Positions 43,147 to 54,509 of a stretch of 64,000 bases of DNA are shown piece by piece. The notes under the pieces are model-generated. The model was not told where the DNA came from, ran no database searches, and worked only from the letters and a program-made list of their open reading frames with translations. The translations under genes and the position numbers were made by a program. The DNA comes from Aureobasidium sp. EXF-3400. Lineage: Eukaryota; Ascomycota; Dothideomycetes; Dothideales; Saccotheciaceae. Location of the stretch: positions 62,001-126,000 of the forward strand of contig SWBL01000061.1 in assembly GCA_024195585.1 (NCBI GenBank), written 5' to 3'. Every line of letters begins with the position of its first letter. Within the stretch, counting starts at the first letter, position 1.

Positions 43147-43864
43147 ATGTACCACTTGGTGAAGTCGCTCTATCTGCATGCGACAAGCAAAGAAGGTACC
43201 TCAGAGATGCAAACAGGCCGTCGCAATTTGACTTTGGCTGACGCGACCCTAAGAGTATTCCATTCTCCTTCTTGGACTCGACAACGCCGGAAAGACAACC
43301 TTGCTCGAACAGATCAAAGCCCTCTTCAGCCCCCACCTTCACCCGAAGCTCAATACCGTCCCCACCGTCGGCCAAAATGTCTCTACAGTCGACTTGGCTG
43401 ACATTTACCTCAAGATTTGGGACGTCGGCGGCCAGCACTCATTGAGAGGACTATGGCAATCATACTACAGCAGCTGCCATGCCATTGTCTTTGTCATTGA
43501 CAGCACAGACGTCGGCGATGGCGACATTGAGCACCTCAGCAAGGCTCAAGATGCCGGCGAAGAGCAGGGAAGACTAGACGAGTGCAGGCTCGTGCTAGAG
43601 AGCATCTTACAAAACGGAGAGACTGAGGGTGTTCCTCTTCTCGTCCTGGCCAACAAGCAGGATCGTGAGGATTGTGTCGAGGTCGTCCGCATCAAAGAAG
43701 GCTTGGTTCGCAAAATCATCGAAGGCGAAAAAGGAGGAAGTGTCAGAGACAGCAGAGTCCTTCCTTTGAGTGCCCTGACTGGCACGGGCGTCAAGGAAGC
43801 CGTCGACTGGCTCTGCAGCAGAGTCAAATGGAACAAAGAGGCGAGACCACCAGCTCTACGCTGA
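43147..43864 (+). CDS. arl3: Arf-like GTPase Arl3/ARFRP1
   Basis: Golgi GTPase that recruits Arl1 and golgins in yeast. Exons 43147-43195 and 43254-43864, with a 58-nt phase-1 intron, give 219 residues. P-loop GLDNAGKT, switch I with PTVGQNV, switch II WDVGGQHSLRGLW, NKQD and SAL (G5) are all present. SYYSSCHAIVFVIDSTD is typical of ARFRP1. The N-terminus MYHLVKSLYLHA lacks the Gly2 used for myristoylation in Arfs and instead has the Met-aromatic start that NatC acetylates in yeast Arl3. A short insertion (DGDIEHLSKAQDAGEEQG) precedes the ECRLVLESIL helix. The splice completes KEE-YSILLLGLDNAG, which supports the short first exon. Confidence 0.88.
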
Positions 43865-45295
43865 CCTTACAACGACCTTACTCTATTCTACACCCAGCAC
43901 CGTCACACCAGTCAGGCTGATGTGCTCTTGGTGTGACATACCTCCACAACAAGTCAATACTGTGCTTTCAGTTCGAATCTGGCCAAACCCGACTTGAGAC
44001 ATCTCTTTTCACCAGAGACTCTAACTAGGAACAATTCTCAGAACATAGATCATGGTATGTGTGCGAGCATCGCACACTTGCGCTCGGATGCGAAGTGTTC
44101 ACAGACCGCAGCACCGATCTGTGTTCGTTCTGCGGTAACCGCTTGCCAACTAAGCACGACGGTCTTTTGATGACCACATAGCAAGACTTCGGATCAGACA
44201 GAAGTACGACTGGTTGCTATATAGAGACTGCTAGTTTGATGGTTGATCTCGCGATGCGTCAGGTCGGATGGACCTACAGGGGCAATCGTTTTTTCTCTTC
44301 ACAATAATTTGTAATGGCTGCGTTTGTCTTATTTCGCATAAGATAGCATTACCCGCGTTCCAGTACATACAGTACCTACGTAGGTGGTCTCGATACAAGT
44401 ACTAGCTCGCGATAGGTTGTTTTATCTCCGAATATAGCCGATATCTGTGTGACTTCAATCATCGACAAACGTGAAGCCGAACCGGGTTCGAAGACTTGGC
44501 ACGTTGACCGTCGCTCGCGACATGCAATCAACCTGACTTCCATGTCAAACCACGAAACCCTGCATCTAATTAACAGCCACTCGAAACAACACAACTCTGT
44601 CTGCAGCCCAAACGGTCGGGGAAAACCAAGCCGCATCTGTCACGAAGAAATTGGGTCGCTGGTACCTCATCAGACGCGGCCCCTTCGGCAGGGTTGGTTG
44701 ACTTGTCATTTCGAACCACAACTTTGACCATCTTGCATATCTGTCAAGCCTCCCCCTTGCAAGCCACTATTTTACGCTCGATAGAGTAGAGATGCCCAAT
44801 ACGATGGATGTAAGTATCAGTGTTACCCCCCGATTTCCTGGAGGTCGAACGATGCCGTTTTGGCTTGGAAGGTGCGCTTGTCTATAGATTTGGTGGTTGG
44901 AGCCTGCCTTCACAACCAGCGCTTGTGGAAATCGAAGCGCTCCCAATGACGCGCCTTTTTGAACACAATTGTGAGTAGTGAACAAATCCTTCCCTTATCA
45001 TCACTTGCCGTGGGGAATACACAAACACTGGCCATCTTGTGCTTTGAGCTGTGTCCAGCAATTGCCTCGTACTCTTGCTCCTGCCAGCGGAAAGTTGCGA
45101 TCGAAAGGCTTAGTGAGAGCATACACACTGGTTTTGGCGCATTTGATATATCAATCGAGTGATCAACACAGGGACCGCATATAGAGAATCATTCACTGAC
45201 AATGGCTGATTCAGAAGGAAAAAGAAGGCAGCACTCAACTCTACTGCCATCTCTAGAGACGAGAGACACAAATCTGAGCCGTCCGATCAACCACA
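43865..45295. other. intergenic, 1.4 kb
   Basis: Between arl3 and gtr2, both plus strand. A 12-bp palindrome ACCTACGTAGGT lies at 44374-44385. No gene, tRNA or transposon seen. Confidence 0.4.
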
Positions 45296-46564
45296 ATGCC
45301 ACGACCCGGCCTCCATGTCCTTAGTGGACCACCCGACGAGCGTCTAGGTCTAGAGAGGTTAATGAGTTATATCCAGGATCAAACATCCGCCGACTTCCCA
45401 GACATGTCAGCTGAAGTATCAAATTCGCAATTCCACACCGGCCGCCTACCAAATGGCGCCAAGAGTCGCAACAGACCAAAGTTAATGCTTATGGGTCAGA
45501 GAAGGTACGCAAATCAACATGATACTAAAAGAAGAGGTTACGAACCAAGAGAACAGAAGCGGAAAATCGTCAATCTCTGGAGTGGTCTTCCAGAAAATGC
45601 CACCATCTGAGACGCTGTATCTTGAGACGACAACGCGACCAGAAGAATCGTCTGCACAGTGAGTATTCTGCTTTCGACAAGCATCCTCTTTCTGATCGGC
45701 GTCAGCTCCTTCATGGATTTCCAAATAGCCGAACTACCAGGCCACGTCAACTACTTCACGCCCGACTTCAACCAAGCTAATATCTTCGCCGAAATTGGTG
45801 CAGTCATTTGGGTCATCGACGCCCAAGACCAGTATCTTGACGCTCTCAACCAACTCATTGACACAATTACCTACCTAGCGCAAACATGGCCCGCAATTAA
45901 CGTTGAAGTTTTCGTGCACAAGGTTGACGGTCTTTCTGAGGAGTACAAGAATGACACCTTCCGCGATATTCGGCAACGAATTCTTGACGAGCTGTCAGAT
46001 CTTGGCTATGACAATGCGCCTGTCAGTTTTTACCAAACTAGTATCTACGATCATTCCGTTTTCGAGTCGATCAGCAAAGTCATTCAGAAGCTTTTGCCAC
46101 AACTGCCTACGCTAGAGAGTCTGCTCAACAGCTTGTGCAGTACGTGCCGGATCCAGAAGGCATACCTGTTCGACATCATCACCAAGATCTACATCGCATC
46201 AGATACAAGTCCACAAGATACCAACAGCTATGAGATTTGCTCCGACTTCATCGACGTAGTAGTGGACATTGGAGAGTTGTACGGATGGGCAAGACCCCAA
46301 CAGGGCGAGAAGACCGAATTCAACAACCATGCTTGCGAGAGTATGGTCACCATGGAAAAGAAAGGGCAGAACTACCTGTACCTCAGAGAAATGAACAGGT
46401 TCGTGACATTCCAACAAAATTGCTCTCATATATGCTAACACAACTGCAGGTATCTCGCTCTGGTTTGTATCATGGGTGACGACAACCCGATGGAGAAGAA
46501 GGTGCTCATAGACTACAACGTAGGAGTTTTCCAAGAAGCTCTTGCAAAGGTCTTTGGCTGGTAA
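45296..46564 (+). CDS. gtr2: Rag GTPase Gtr2 (RagC/D type)
   Basis: Partner of Gtr1 in the EGO/Rag complex on the vacuole, which signals amino-acid state to TORC1. Four exons: 45296-45504, 45557-45658, 45706-46398 and 46450-46564; phases agree and give 372 residues. The Rag P-loop is GQRRSGKSSIS, followed by SETLYLETTTR, the switch II region FMDFQIAELPGH and HKVDGL (G4). AVIWVIDAQDQYLDALNQLI is typical of Gtr2/RagC. The C-terminal roadblock-like domain ends YNVGVFQEALAKVFGW. The first ~60 residues are a polar extension; an internal Met at 45362 is an alternative start. Stops 146 bases from the convergent kinase-like gene A. Confidence 0.9.
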
Positions 46565-46709
46565 AAAGTGACACCATTACTGTACAACATATTCTGATAC
46601 CCCCCAATGCAAAGATCGTGTTGTACTAAGTCGCTTCGGCGTCACCAGACTCTCTTCAATTGTCGTATGGGCTTCGATATGGTCTCTAATCTCTAAGCAG
46701 AAGTTGTGG

Positions 46710-48239
46710 TTAGAACTTTTTGCTGATGCCATACTTGTCATCCAGATTTATCCGGAGCTTATGCCGATGCATACCCTCAGCGACACTTCCAATTGGCTGA
46801 TAGTCCGAGATACCAGCAACCGGTTCTTGCATGTATTTTCTCACTGCTTTCAGAAGAGCCTCAGGTGTTAGCCTCTCGCTTGGATCAAATCTCAGGCAAC
46901 GCTCTACGATGTTGATCAACGGAACGCTGTATCTGGAGTTCTCGTGGAATAAACGTCTGTGTCTGAGCTGACGCCTACCCTTTGTGCCACGGAACCGCAA
47001 CTGCTCAGCCTCGGGAGTTTCCCAATGCGATGAAGCAATACCACGCCAGTTTGTTTCTGCACCAGGTCAGTCGATCTTGTTAAGCAGATGGAGATTGAAA
47101 TCCTTGTACCTGGTAGGTATGTGTTGAGCCTCATGCAACAAGCAATGAGCATTCCGACTTGCCAAATATTTGTCTTGTTACTTAGGGATGTGTTTGGACC
47201 TTCTTTGACTTCCCAAACCACACCGTCATTGATCTTGGCCAACTCCTATGTCGAAGCAACAGTTAGCTTTGCAAGCAGTCATAATGAATCCAAGCAAAAT
47301 TCTTACCGGCGGCGCAAATAGCATGCAACACGCATCTCGTCGAACGACGTCACCTCGACTTCTGACATTCGGGTCAGCAAGATTTCGCGAACTTCCAAAG
47401 TCGGCCAGTTTCGGTGTCGGATACAACGCAAATCTTTCATTGTCTGGAGTACTAAAAAACACTGGGTCTGTCAGCTATAGTGCCACGGAGCTAGAGCATT
47501 GAATGATTACCATTGCTCACTTGCATATCTCTGGTGGTTGTCAGCAAGTATGTCGTTTTGAAGCGAACTGCTTGACTTACCCATGGATCATGCCCTGTCC
47601 GTCACCAGCTAAAGTCATAGCACAGATGACCTCAGCTAGAGATTCGAACAGATACCATATAAATGGTTCCGGCAATAGAACCTCGTCATCATCGGCCTTT
47701 CTCTTTTGACCCGTGCGTACCAGATCCCCCTTCTGGCCTTGTATGATCGTCGAAAGATCTCCATGTGCACTGTACTCGAAGTACAATCTATATCTCCATC
47801 TCGGTTCGCCTTTACAGTCACACCATCCTAGGCATTCAAGTACGTGTTTCTTATGGGCGTCAGGAAGAGCAGCCCATACAGCGTTAGCCAAAGCACACTC
47901 TCTTGGCTCTCCACCAACCACTCCATCTTTCCAATTCGACGGATCGTCATAACGCGTGGCCCCAGGATGGACCTGCTTGACGATAATCCTGTCTACGATT
48001 TTGTCATCGCCATCGAGGAGACACCACAGATTGACCAGGCCTTCGGAGCCTTCGGCAAAGCCTTTTTGCGTTGGAGCATGGGGAGCAGGAACCCATCTGG
48101 TGCTCGGCGTTATATTTCTGTTGGTAGACTGGCTGATTGTTGCAGCAAAGTTGATATTGCGAAACGAATCTGCAATGAGGGCCTGAATACTTTCTGGGAT
48201 GGCAAGCCAGTATCCTCGAGCAGGTGGTTTGGCAGTCAT
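46710..48239 (-). CDS. divergent protein-kinase-like protein A (tandem paralogue)
   Basis: Five exons: 48239-47581, 47530-47511, 47461-47307, 47245-47110 and 47056-46710, giving 438 residues. Kinase features: P-loop-like AEGSEGLV (~63), Lys88 in IIVKQV, hinge YFEYSAHGDL, helix E PEPFIWYLFESLAEV, catalytic loop HGDMQVSN (~219-226), ADFG (Asp247) and helix F TNIWQVGML. The C-lobe has VERCLRFDPSERLTPEALL and ends in a DKYGISKKF tail. HRD Arg is Gly; the catalytic-loop Lys is Gln. Exon 2 is exactly 20 nt and encodes the GDMQVSN loop; the 53 nt to the DFG are fused with the following exon, the intron being lost relative to B-D. The APE segment is altered (FAPP-ELAK). No signal peptide or membrane helix. 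Confidence 0.78.
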
Positions 48240-48715
48240 GTTCATTTATTCGATGAATGCGTCATACGAGATGTTTGGTGGTATATGGCTAACCGACAAG
48301 TCCTGCGAATTTCCTTTGCAGACATCAGGTTCCCCGAATCCGGATATGGCTTCTTCGTGACTTCCTTTGTTCGACTTACTCACCTCGGCCCCCAAGTTCG
48401 TAACTACGATACAAGTTAAAGGCAAAAACTTTAGGGAGATCTGTTACCCTCGCTCCTTTGTCATGAGGACAAAGGATTCTTCTGCCGTTGCATGCTGCGA
48501 GTCTCGATGCAGGCTTGCGACCAAGCATGTTCTTTAGCTCAGCTGTTCCAACATTAACCATCGCGGCTTCCAGAGACGAATGCGGCGGACAAAGCCGGCC
48601 TTGAACTAAAAGCCTTGATCCTCTTAATTTTTCCATCTCCATATCCACGCTATCTTCCCCTCTTCTATAGAGCCCGAATACTTTAAATTGTCGACCACAT
48701 CTCTACAAACTCGAC
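48240..48715. other. divergent promoter between kinases A and B
   Basis: 476 bases between two kinase-like starts. A minus-strand frame at 48376-48648 ends at a GTGAGTAAG donor and could be a leader exon, but the paralogues start at the A and B ATGs used here. No other gene. Confidence 0.4.
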
Positions 48716-50247
48716 ATGGCCAATGCTGCGCCGCGTTTGGCCGATATGGCGGCCAATGCCAGAGATCTGGTCATGCATACTTTTCGAAATTGGCCATTTG
48801 TACCTCCTGCTAACCAGGGAGCTGGCCGCCAGCAACCCATCGCGCCGGGAAATTGGCTACCCATACCAACAGCAGGCATTGTTATGGCTGTGGGTGCTGA
48901 GGGAGTGGTACATCTTTGGTGCGACGTTAATCTAGCCACCCAGAGAATTGACGATCGGGTCGTTGTCAAACATGTAGTCTCAGGCCAGGCACGCTACCAG
49001 GATCCAGACAACTGGGTCAACAACCAAGTGGGAGGACAGCCGCTGGAGTGTCATCAAGCCAACATAGTCTGGGCAGCCGACCCTAATCCTGCCGTTCAAC
49101 AGCATATTCATTCATGCCTGGGCTGGGGAGATGTGGTCCCTCCACATGTGGCTCCACAAACCTACCAATACAAGCTTTATCATGAGTACTGTTCGCAAAG
49201 CAGTCTGAACAGAGTCATGAAGAAGCAACCAAGGAAGAAGAAGGCAGGCGCTGTACGAAAAGGTCGCAAACAGTTTCCAGAGCCATTCCTTTGGTACATG
49301 TTCGAGTCTTTGGCAAAGGCTTGTGTGGCCATGGAAACAGTGTATAACAACACTGGCCTTGTTCATCAGTATTTACTTATCAAACAAAGTGTTGATGAGT
49401 TGTAAGCTGACTGTATGATAGAGATATGCATCCGGGAAATGGTAAGCAGCCAGCAAAAGACCACAAAACTTCCATCGTACAATTAGAACTGACTTGCGTA
49501 GTCTTTTTTGGTGACCCCGATCCGAACAGATTTGCGAAGTACCCAGTGCTCAAGGTAGGAGTTATATGACGATTTCTTGCAGGAAGGGACTGACACTATG
49601 TGCAGGTCGCCGACTTTGGCAGTGCCCGCGAACTCACTCATCAGGTGAGATCCCGCGGCTCAATCGTCCAGAGCGATCCCGTCTGTTTGACGTATGCAGC
49701 ACCGGTATGAGCAGTCACAAGAGCATCAGTTCAGACATAGGCACTGACCATTCATGTACAGGAGAACTCATGGCTCTCCCCGATTCCTATGCACGCGCCG
49801 TTCCCTTGGGAAGCTTCAAACATGGCCATCACCAAGAAAACAAACATATACCAAGTCGGTCTGATCATGGCCTCCGCGATACGACTCATACAGCCTCTGC
49901 CAGAGAACGACTGGAGGGTGCCGCCACACAACTACCGGGTTCCTCCAGCAGACCAACTGCACCATGACCCGGGTCCGGCGGTAGGTGTGTCGGAACTGTC
50001 ACGAGCTCAACTGAACCCAGGTCCGAAAAAGTACAGCGATGCCCTCATCAATCTGGTCATACAGTGTCTCAGGCATAACAGCGGCAACCGCCCTTTCGCA
50101 CATGTGTTGCTGCAGAGTATACAACAGAATGCCAATTTCCAAGGAATGGATCAGATAACGGCGACAGGTGGTCCCTTGACTGCAGCCCAGAAAGCCCTTT
50201 GCATAGATATGAACCCGGATAAATATGAGATTGGCAAGATATTCTAG
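48716..50247 (+). CDS. divergent protein-kinase-like protein B (tandem paralogue)
   Basis: Five exons: 48716-49368, 49422-49441, 49502-49554, 49606-49704 and 49762-50247, giving 436 residues. P-loop-like AVGAEGVV, Lys85 in VVVKHV, hinge YHEYCSQSSL, PEPFLWYMFESLAKA, catalytic loop HQDMHPGN (~217-224), ADFG (Asp245), YAAPENS (APE kept) and TNIYQVGLI. The C-tail is DKYEIGKIF. HRD Arg is Gln, and the loop Lys is His. The 20-nt and 53-nt exons match C and D exactly in length and phase. The N-terminal ~50 residues before the kinase domain (NWLPIPTAG) match A and C. Transcribed away from A and toward C. Confidence 0.8.
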
Positions 50248-50589
50248 GGGAAGGGTTAGAGTTGGATAGTTACACCTGCAAGAGTGAGGATAGCCACAGC
50301 TGTACAAATCCACTGTAGTGATTTTTCTTCTGCTGCATAGCCAGTTATCGGATAATCAAACTTCTGCTAAACAAAATAGGAGAAAACAAAATTGTTGTCA
50401 TTCCAACCAGACGTGCTATGGAGAAGCCAGCAAAAACTAGAATATTTGTAGAAGGTGCGAACAGACGTCAAAGTGTTATTGTCTTCTTGCTGCTCTTCCT
50501 GACTTAGCCATCTCTTGCGACAACAGAGAAAAAATAACTTCCAAAGAAGGTCCTCGGATCCACCAGAAATACAAGTTACCACGGCCAGC
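50248..50589. other. convergent gap between kinases B and C
   Basis: 3' flanks only. Nothing else seen. Confidence 0.4.
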
Positions 50590-52252
50590 CTATGCAACCT
50601 TTCGTGGTTTGTAAGGCTTCTTCCCGACCTTGTATTTATCTGTGAGACTCATCCGAAGAGCCTGGGGATGATTATGGGCGAATCTACCCCTTGCTGTCAT
50701 CATACCACCATCTCTACCAACCATTTTATTCTGCACTTCCTGAAGCAGTTGTTGCGGCGATATCCTGGCCTCTGGATCGAACACCAAGCATTTCTTGACC
50801 AGTGTCAGTAGTTGTCTGCTGTATCTTCTCGATTTGGCGTCGTCTAGTCTCATCTTCATAGGCTGGGACGCCATGCCATGCCTGAAACCCATAGCTTGGT
50901 GAGGGGAAACAGGGTAGTTGGGAGGTTGGAATCGCCATTGCGTTTCAAGCAACTCCGGCTCGAGGCGAATAGCACACAACATGAGCATTCCAATCTGCCA
51001 TATGTTTGTTCTGGAAGAAAGCACAGCAGATCTTTGGACATATCCTCCTGGTGTCCCGCCGGGTACTGATGGCGGTAGATTGGGATCCCAGTGGTCGAAG
51101 AATTGCACTGTGTATCGATTTATTCCCCGGTCGAAGTCCATCTCCGGTGCAGCAAAGGTCGCTGCATATGGTCCCATGAAGTTCCTGTCCAGCTGGCCTC
51201 CAGGATGGCTAAGTGCCCGGGCACTACCGAAATCTCCTAGCTGATTTGTGACTTGTCAGTATAGCTGTTACGCATTGACCGAGGTGACTCCATCGTACCT
51301 TGGGTACTGGCCAGATCGCGAAATGGTTGGGATCGGGTTGACCGAAGAAGACTGCCACTAATTAGTACCTATAGGTTGATAGGGTAGGACAATCACACTG
51401 TTCGCAGATTTCATATCACTATCTCAAGTTAGTCGTATTGATTTTTCGTCTGACATCAAGATAAGACTCACCCATGCACAATGCCTTGATCATCCATGGC
51501 CACAGCAACTTTGGCGAGTGCTTCGAAAAGCTAAACTATCGATCAGAGGGGCCCCAATCGGATGTCCAATAGATGGAGATACTCACAGCCCACAAGAATC
51601 CTTCAGGAAAAGGTTCCTGTTCCTGCGTGACTCTCGTTCTTCTTTGACGTCCAGGCCGCCTGACCAATTTTGAAGTTCGCCACTGGGCTTCGATACACCC
51701 AGGAAGATTGTTCAACAGATACTCATAGTACAGCTTGTACTGTGGTAAATTAGGCGGCTGGTATTGACAATCTCCCCAACCTAAGCATTCGGCAACAAAC
51801 TTCTCATCGCCATGATTGTTTGCCCATAACTGTCCGGCAATGATGTTTGCAACAAGGCTTTCCATTGGCTCTCCACCAACCTGGAATCTCGCCCAGTTAT
51901 TTGGATCGTGGTAGCTAGCGATGCCAGGAATAGTCTGCTTGACGACAACCCGATCGAGAATTTTGTTGTTTCTATCGATGCAGACCCAGACATGGACAAT
52001 ACCACTGTTACCGGCAGCAAATGCTATCGTGTCATGGCTCTGCGGTGCTGGCAACCAGGTACCTTGTGCATATGTTCTTGGCCTTGGAATTATCATAGAG
52101 GTATCTGGCGGCGTGACGAAAGCCCAAGTTTGTGTAAAGCGCTGAACTAACGAGTTCCGCACGCCGTCTAGTAGGTCACCGAAGGTATCTGGATCTCTGG
52201 TATCGTCGGGCTGGATTGGGGCAGCGTGATGCGGTGGTAGTTGCGCCGCCAT
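50590..52252 (-). CDS. divergent protein-kinase-like protein C (tandem paralogue)
   Basis: Exons 52252-51587, 51530-51472, 51418-51399, 51351-51299 and 51240-50590 give 482 residues. P-loop-like AAGNSGIV, Lys105 in VVVKQT, hinge YYEYLLNNL, PEGFLWALFEALAKV, catalytic loop HGDMKSAN (~241-248), GDFG (Asp269), AAPEM and TNIWQIGML. The C-tail is DKYKVGKKP. Compared with B there is one extra intron, within the FLW-LFE helix, and no intron in the activation segment. The micro-exon 51399-51418 is again 20 nt, the next exon 53 nt. All catalytic residues are kept and HRD Arg is Gly. A longer loop after the APE (YTVQFFDHWDPNLPP) is unique to C. Its start is 484 bases from the end of D. Confidence 0.8.
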
Positions 52253-52736
52253 CTTCGGTAGATGTCCTTATCACGACAGTGCTGATCGTGGAAGTGTGAT
52301 TCAGGGAGTTGGTGATATATATGCATAAACCCATCAACTTCAGTCTCTTTGTTCTTCTGCGTTGACAATGCTTTGGATGCAGTTGCATCAAACACGATGA
52401 AGGGATGGAATCCTTGTCTGTGACATCAATACCGAAAGCAACCTGCGCAAAACCCAGCAAGTTGCAACTCATCACGCACAAAGCATGTATTATGTTGGGA
52501 AGCGAAAAAGTCGCTAGCAGAGAACGCATGAAGAAAGAACGGTGAAAGCACTTGCATTAATAAATCTTGAACAGTACATGCATCGCAAATACAACCGCAA
52601 AGAAAGGCAAAGGAACTCAGAGAAGCTACAACTGAAGTAAAACAAACAGCAAGAACGATCGAAGCCATGAAGCCAAGAATAGAAATCGAGAGATAAACAG
52701 TGTGATGAAAATTTCCGTGTGATCACATCAATCTTG
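52253..52736. other. gap between kinases C and D
   Basis: Promoter of C and 3' flank of D. A-rich; nothing coding recognised. Confidence 0.4.
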
Positions 52737-54509
52737 TCAACCCATCTCGTCCTCAAAAGCCTGGCGTAGGCCTTCTTCATCAATGAACTCGGATCGATGG
52801 ACAGATTTGTCAATTTTCTCAAATCCTGCAGCAGGATCAAAGAAGTCCCGTAAAGATCGCCCTGCATCTGGACCGAGTAGAAAACCCTGCCCTGGCGTGT
52901 CTTGACGAGCGCCTGCTTTTGTGGTGACAGATCGCGGGTTTCTTCGTGGTTTATTGTGAGGTGTGACAGGCGCTAGGTTTCTTTTACTGAGCAGCTCTGC
53001 TGATGAAGAGTCCACATCCATCTCCATGTCCCAGTCCTCTGGTTGTGTAACAGGATAGTCGTCTACGAATGGGATGCTAGGATCAAGGTCGTACTGGCCA
53101 TTGTACTTTGCAGTGTCGAGACAGTCTTTAGTACGCATAACACTAGAGTGCAGACTCACACCTTGATCAACTCGTGCAAGGAGGTCTATCGGTGTTGGCC
53201 TTTGACTGGGAATGAAGTTGAGACATTGTATGACTATATCTTTCAGCAATGAGCTGTAGCCCTGCATCCTCGGATGGGTATCTCTTTGATTGATAAAGTT
53301 ATCAAGCCATCTGTCGCGAAGATCGTAGTTTAGGGATCGAAATTTCGATGGAACGAAAGGCTGCGGAGACATTAGATCCGCAACGATTAAAGCAGCGTTC
53401 CAAACATTAGTGGCAGAAGTCACCCTTTTGGGTATGTCCGCTAAAGTGATACCAGGTCTTCTGTCTCTCATCGGAATGTTTTCTGCGGGGCTTCCCCTGT
53501 CGAATCTTTCTCTATCAGGAGCAACATAACCCATCGACACGGCAGCTTCACACTAAGTCAGCAGTCTTACAGCTTTCTCTTCTATGCAGATGACTTACTG
53601 CTGTCGACCTTCCTTGAGTGTTCTTCCTGAGTATCTCGGGATGAACATATCATTGCACCGCCAAAATCACCCAACTAAAATCTGCCTCAGCCCAGCCACA
53701 TCATCTTAGAGGTTCGAAAACTTACCTTGGCCAAAGGATACTTCGGAAAGTTATCCTCTTCTGGCAAGCAAAGGAAGACTGGATCATGTTAGGTACAGAC
53801 TCAAATGATCGTCTGAGCAGTCAAGCTTACTGTTACCTGGTTTGAAGTCACTAGTCGTACGTCAGAGATGTATAGTCAGCGATTAATTCGATTCTTACAT
53901 GTGAGCTACAGATTCGTCTCCTAACAAGCCATGGCCAGATGGATTGTCCATGGCATGCACAGCTCGAGCCAGATCCTGGAAGAGCTTCCAGAGGTAGGGT
54001 TCCGGAAAGGCAAGAACCTTCGCTTGGTACGGCTTGAGGAGTCTCCTTAAGTCCTCTCCTGGACAATACTCCATGTATAATCGGAGGCAATTCCTCTCAG
54101 GGAAAAGTCGATGCCCCCAGATCTGGATCGTGTTCTTAGAATCCTTTGGCATGATCATGCTCATGTACTGCTCCCTCGGAATGTCTTTTTTCGGTCCGAA
54201 GAACTCGTAATCGTCTTTCGGATTCGACTCTTCTTCCAAGTTCGGCTTTGGTTCACGCTTGACTTCCTTGACGGCCATACGTTCCACGATTCTTTGTGTG
54301 GTTGGATCGCGTTTGACGAACAAACCTGCGTAGCCTTGTCCACCCTCTGGGCATAACACAGTCAGCATGACTTTGAGAGCATGAAGCAGACCATTTGGAT
54401 CTATCTCGGATGGTGTCTTACCTCCAAGCTGTTTCGTTCCAACCCACTGCTCTTCGTTAGTCGCGAAACCGGGTTTACTGCGAATCAGGTTCCATCCAGC
54501 GGTCGACAT
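52737..54509 (-). CDS. divergent protein-kinase-like protein D (more distant paralogue)
   Basis: Six exons: 54509-54422, 54346-53899, 53850-53831, 53778-53726, 53674-53599 and 53545-52737, giving 497 residues. Canonical glycine loop GEGGQGYAG (~29-37), Lys56 in MAVKEV, hinge YMEYCPGEDL, PEPYLWKLFQDLARA, catalytic loop HIDFKPGN (~178-185), GDFG (Asp206), VAPDRE in place of APE, and TNVWNAALI. The ~180 residues after the kinase core hold DWDMEMDVDSSS and a basic Pro/Arg stretch; no domain is recognised there. The 75-nt intron at 54347-54421 is in frame and stop-free and would place 25 residues in the glycine loop if kept. The 20-nt and 53-nt exons match B and C. Confidence 0.75.

Noticed and set aside
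44374..44385. Perfect 12-bp palindrome ACCTACGTAGGT
   Set aside because: Short isolated palindrome; no second copy nearby and no known link to arl3 or gtr2.
44470..44500. GGGTTCGAA string resembling a tRNA B box
   Set aside because: No pairing acceptor or D arm around it, and the B-box 3' part does not fit.
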